Positions 62,789 to 64,000 of a stretch of 64,000 nt of DNA are shown piece after piece; the first letter of the stretch is position 1; every line of letters begins with the position of its first letter. The DNA comes from Pseudomonas sp. FP2335 (GTDB lineage: Bacteria; Pseudomonadota; Gammaproteobacteria; Pseudomonadales; Pseudomonadaceae). The notes under the pieces are model-generated. The model did not search any database. It had not been told where the DNA came from and worked only from the letters and a program-made list of their open reading frames with translations. The translations under genes and the position numbers were made by a program. The stretch lies in assembly GCF_030687535.1 (NCBI RefSeq), contig NZ_CP117437.1:761001-825000 (forward strand). The letters run 5' to 3'.

Positions 62789-64000
62789 ATGAGCCTTATC
62801 CAGCATTTGATCAACGGTGAATTGGTCAATGACAGCGGTCGTAGTGCCGACGTCTACAACCCGTCGACCGGCCAAGTGATCCACCAGGTGCCGTTGGCCA
62901 GTCGTGAAACCATTCAACAGGCGATCGACTCGGCCAAGGCGGCGTTCCCGGCCTGGCGTAATACCCCACCGGCCAAGCGCGCCCAGGTGATGTTTCGTTT
63001 CAAGCAATTGCTGGAGCAGAACGAAGCGCGCATCTCGCAGTTGATCAGCGAAGAGCATGGCAAGACGCTGGAAGATGCTGCCGGTGAATTGAAGCGTGGT
63101 ATCGAGAACGTTGAATACGCCTGTTCCGCGCCGGAGATTCTGAAGGGCGAATACAGCCGTAACGTAGGACCGAATATTGATGCCTGGTCGGATTTCCAGC
63201 CGTTGGGCGTGGTAGCGGGTATTACTCCGTTCAACTTCCCGGCAATGGTGCCGTTGTGGATGTATCCGCTGGCGATTGTTTGCGGTAACTGTTTTATCCT
63301 CAAGCCGTCGGAGCGTGATCCGAGCTCGACGCTGTTGATCGCACAACTGTTGCAGGAAGCCGGTTTGCCCAAAGGTGTGCTGAGCGTGGTGCACGGTGAC
63401 AAGGGCGCAGTGGATGCGCTGATCGAAGCGCCGGAAGTGAAGGCGCTGAGTTTTGTGGGCTCGACGCCGATTGCCGAGTACATCTATGCCGAGGCGACCA
63501 AGCGCGGTAAACGCGTGCAGGCGCTGGGTGGGGCGAAGAACCACGCGGTATTGATGCCGGATGCGGATCTGGATAACGCTGTCAGCGCGTTGATGGGCGC
63601 GGCGTATGGTTCGTGCGGTGAGCGTTGCATGGCAATCTCGGTGGCCGTGTGCGTGGGCGACCAGGTCGCGGATGCGTTGATCGCCAAGTTGGTGCCGCAG
63701 GTCAAGGCGCTGAAGATCGGTGCGGGCACCTCCTGCGGCCTGGATATGGGGCCGTTGGTGACGAGGCAGGCGCGGGATAAGGTCAGTGGCTATATAGAAG
63801 ACGGAGTTTCTTCGGGTGCCAAGTTGGTGGTTGATGGTCGCGGTCTGAGCGTTGCCGGTCACGAAGAGGGGTTCTTCCTGGGGGGCAGCCTGTTTGATCA
63901 TGTGACGCCTGAGATGCGTATCTACAAAGAAGAGATCTTTGGGCCAGTGCTGTGCGTGGTGCGGGTCGATAGCCTGGAAGCGGCGATGCAACTGATCAAC
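62789..64000 (+). CDS. mmsA: CoA-acylating methylmalonate/malonate-semialdehyde dehydrogenase (partial)
   Basis: This gene runs off the right edge; 404 residues are visible of a usual ~500. It has the aldehyde dehydrogenase fold: GVVAGITPFNFPAMVPLW, the NAD-binding FVGSTPIA, LGGAKNHAVL and the catalytic cysteine in YGSCGERCMA, which is the form of the MmsA family that needs no Glu base and makes acyl-CoA. It follows bauA in the same direction with AGGAG before ATG 62789, so malonate semialdehyde from BauA would be turned into acetyl-CoA. It is the counterpart of P. aeruginosa bauC (PA0130); mmsA is the family name. Confidence 0.93.
   Translation, partial: MSLIQHLINGELVNDSGRSADVYNPSTGQVIHQVPLASRETIQQAIDSAKAAFPAWRNTPPAKRAQVMFRFKQLLEQNEARISQLISEEHGKTLEDAAGELKRGIENVEYACSAPEILKGEYSRNVGPNIDAWSDFQPLGVVAGITPFNFPAMVPLWMYPLAIVCGNCFILKPSERDPSSTLLIAQLLQEAGLPKGVLSVVHGDKGAVDALIEAPEVKALSFVGSTPIAEYIYAEATKRGKRVQALGGAKNHAVLMPDADLDNAVSALMGAAYGSCGERCMAISVAVCVGDQVADALIAKLVPQVKALKIGAGTSCGLDMGPLVTRQARDKVSGYIEDGVSSGAKLVVDGRGLSVAGHEEGFFLGGSLFDHVTPEMRIYKEEIFGPVLCVVRVDSLEAAMQLIN

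Overview
The window looks like chromosome of a Pseudomonas fluorescens-group bacterium. The DNA is GC-rich, most genes have clear Pseudomonas relatives (GcbA, SpeA, PprA/PprB, BauA), and short palindromic REP/REPIN elements of the kind known from P. fluorescens SBW25 fill many intergenic gaps. No tRNA, rRNA, CRISPR, prophage, transposase or plasmid function was seen. The assignment rests on reading alone; no database search was possible.

Layout. 1-8.6 kb: the start of a CtpL-like chemoreceptor, the diguanylate cyclase GcbA, a DUF2333 protein overlapping a Nudix hydrolase, a SUI1/YciH factor with a structured leader, arginine decarboxylase SpeA and a MATE transporter. 8.9-16.8 kb: an envelope cluster with an alpha-2-macroglobulin lipoprotein, a small membrane protein and penicillin-binding protein 1C, whose 5' end is fused to a REPIN. 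17-19.2 kb: a MazG-like pyrophosphohydrolase overlapping cmoM, then two DUF4136 lipoproteins.

19.4-38.2 kb is the centrepiece: a Tad/Flp type IVb pilus island. It has tadG, the two-component pair pprA/pprB, the prepilin peptidase fppA, a TadE/F pseudopilin, and the compact operon rcpC-rcpA-tadZ-tadA-tadB-tadC-tadD-DUF3613. A divergent unit holds two tandem Flp prepilins and a lone receiver-domain protein. Next to it lie a two-partner-secretion outer membrane transporter without a recognisable TpsA substrate, and a glycine/threonine repeat lipoprotein. Together these suggest an adhesion/biofilm surface module; a link between the last two genes and the pilus is inference.

38.4-43 kb: a MaoC hydratase, a high-molecular-weight FabG and a thiolase around a strong operator-like dyad, then a RIO kinase. 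43-46.6 kb: a copper module (cueR, copA, a periplasmic unknown, copZ) with two CueR-type promoters. 46.7-52.8 kb: two MFS transporters, a zinc-free alcohol dehydrogenase-like protein, LysR and ArsR-like regulators. 52.9-60.3 kb: purine functions (adenine deaminase, 8-oxoguanine deaminase, xanthine/uracil permease) with a ChaA-type antiporter, an SDR, a YigZ protein and a RutR-like TetR regulator. 60.3 kb to the end: the beta-alanine catabolic genes bauR, bauA and a CoA-acylating semialdehyde dehydrogenase cut by the window edge.
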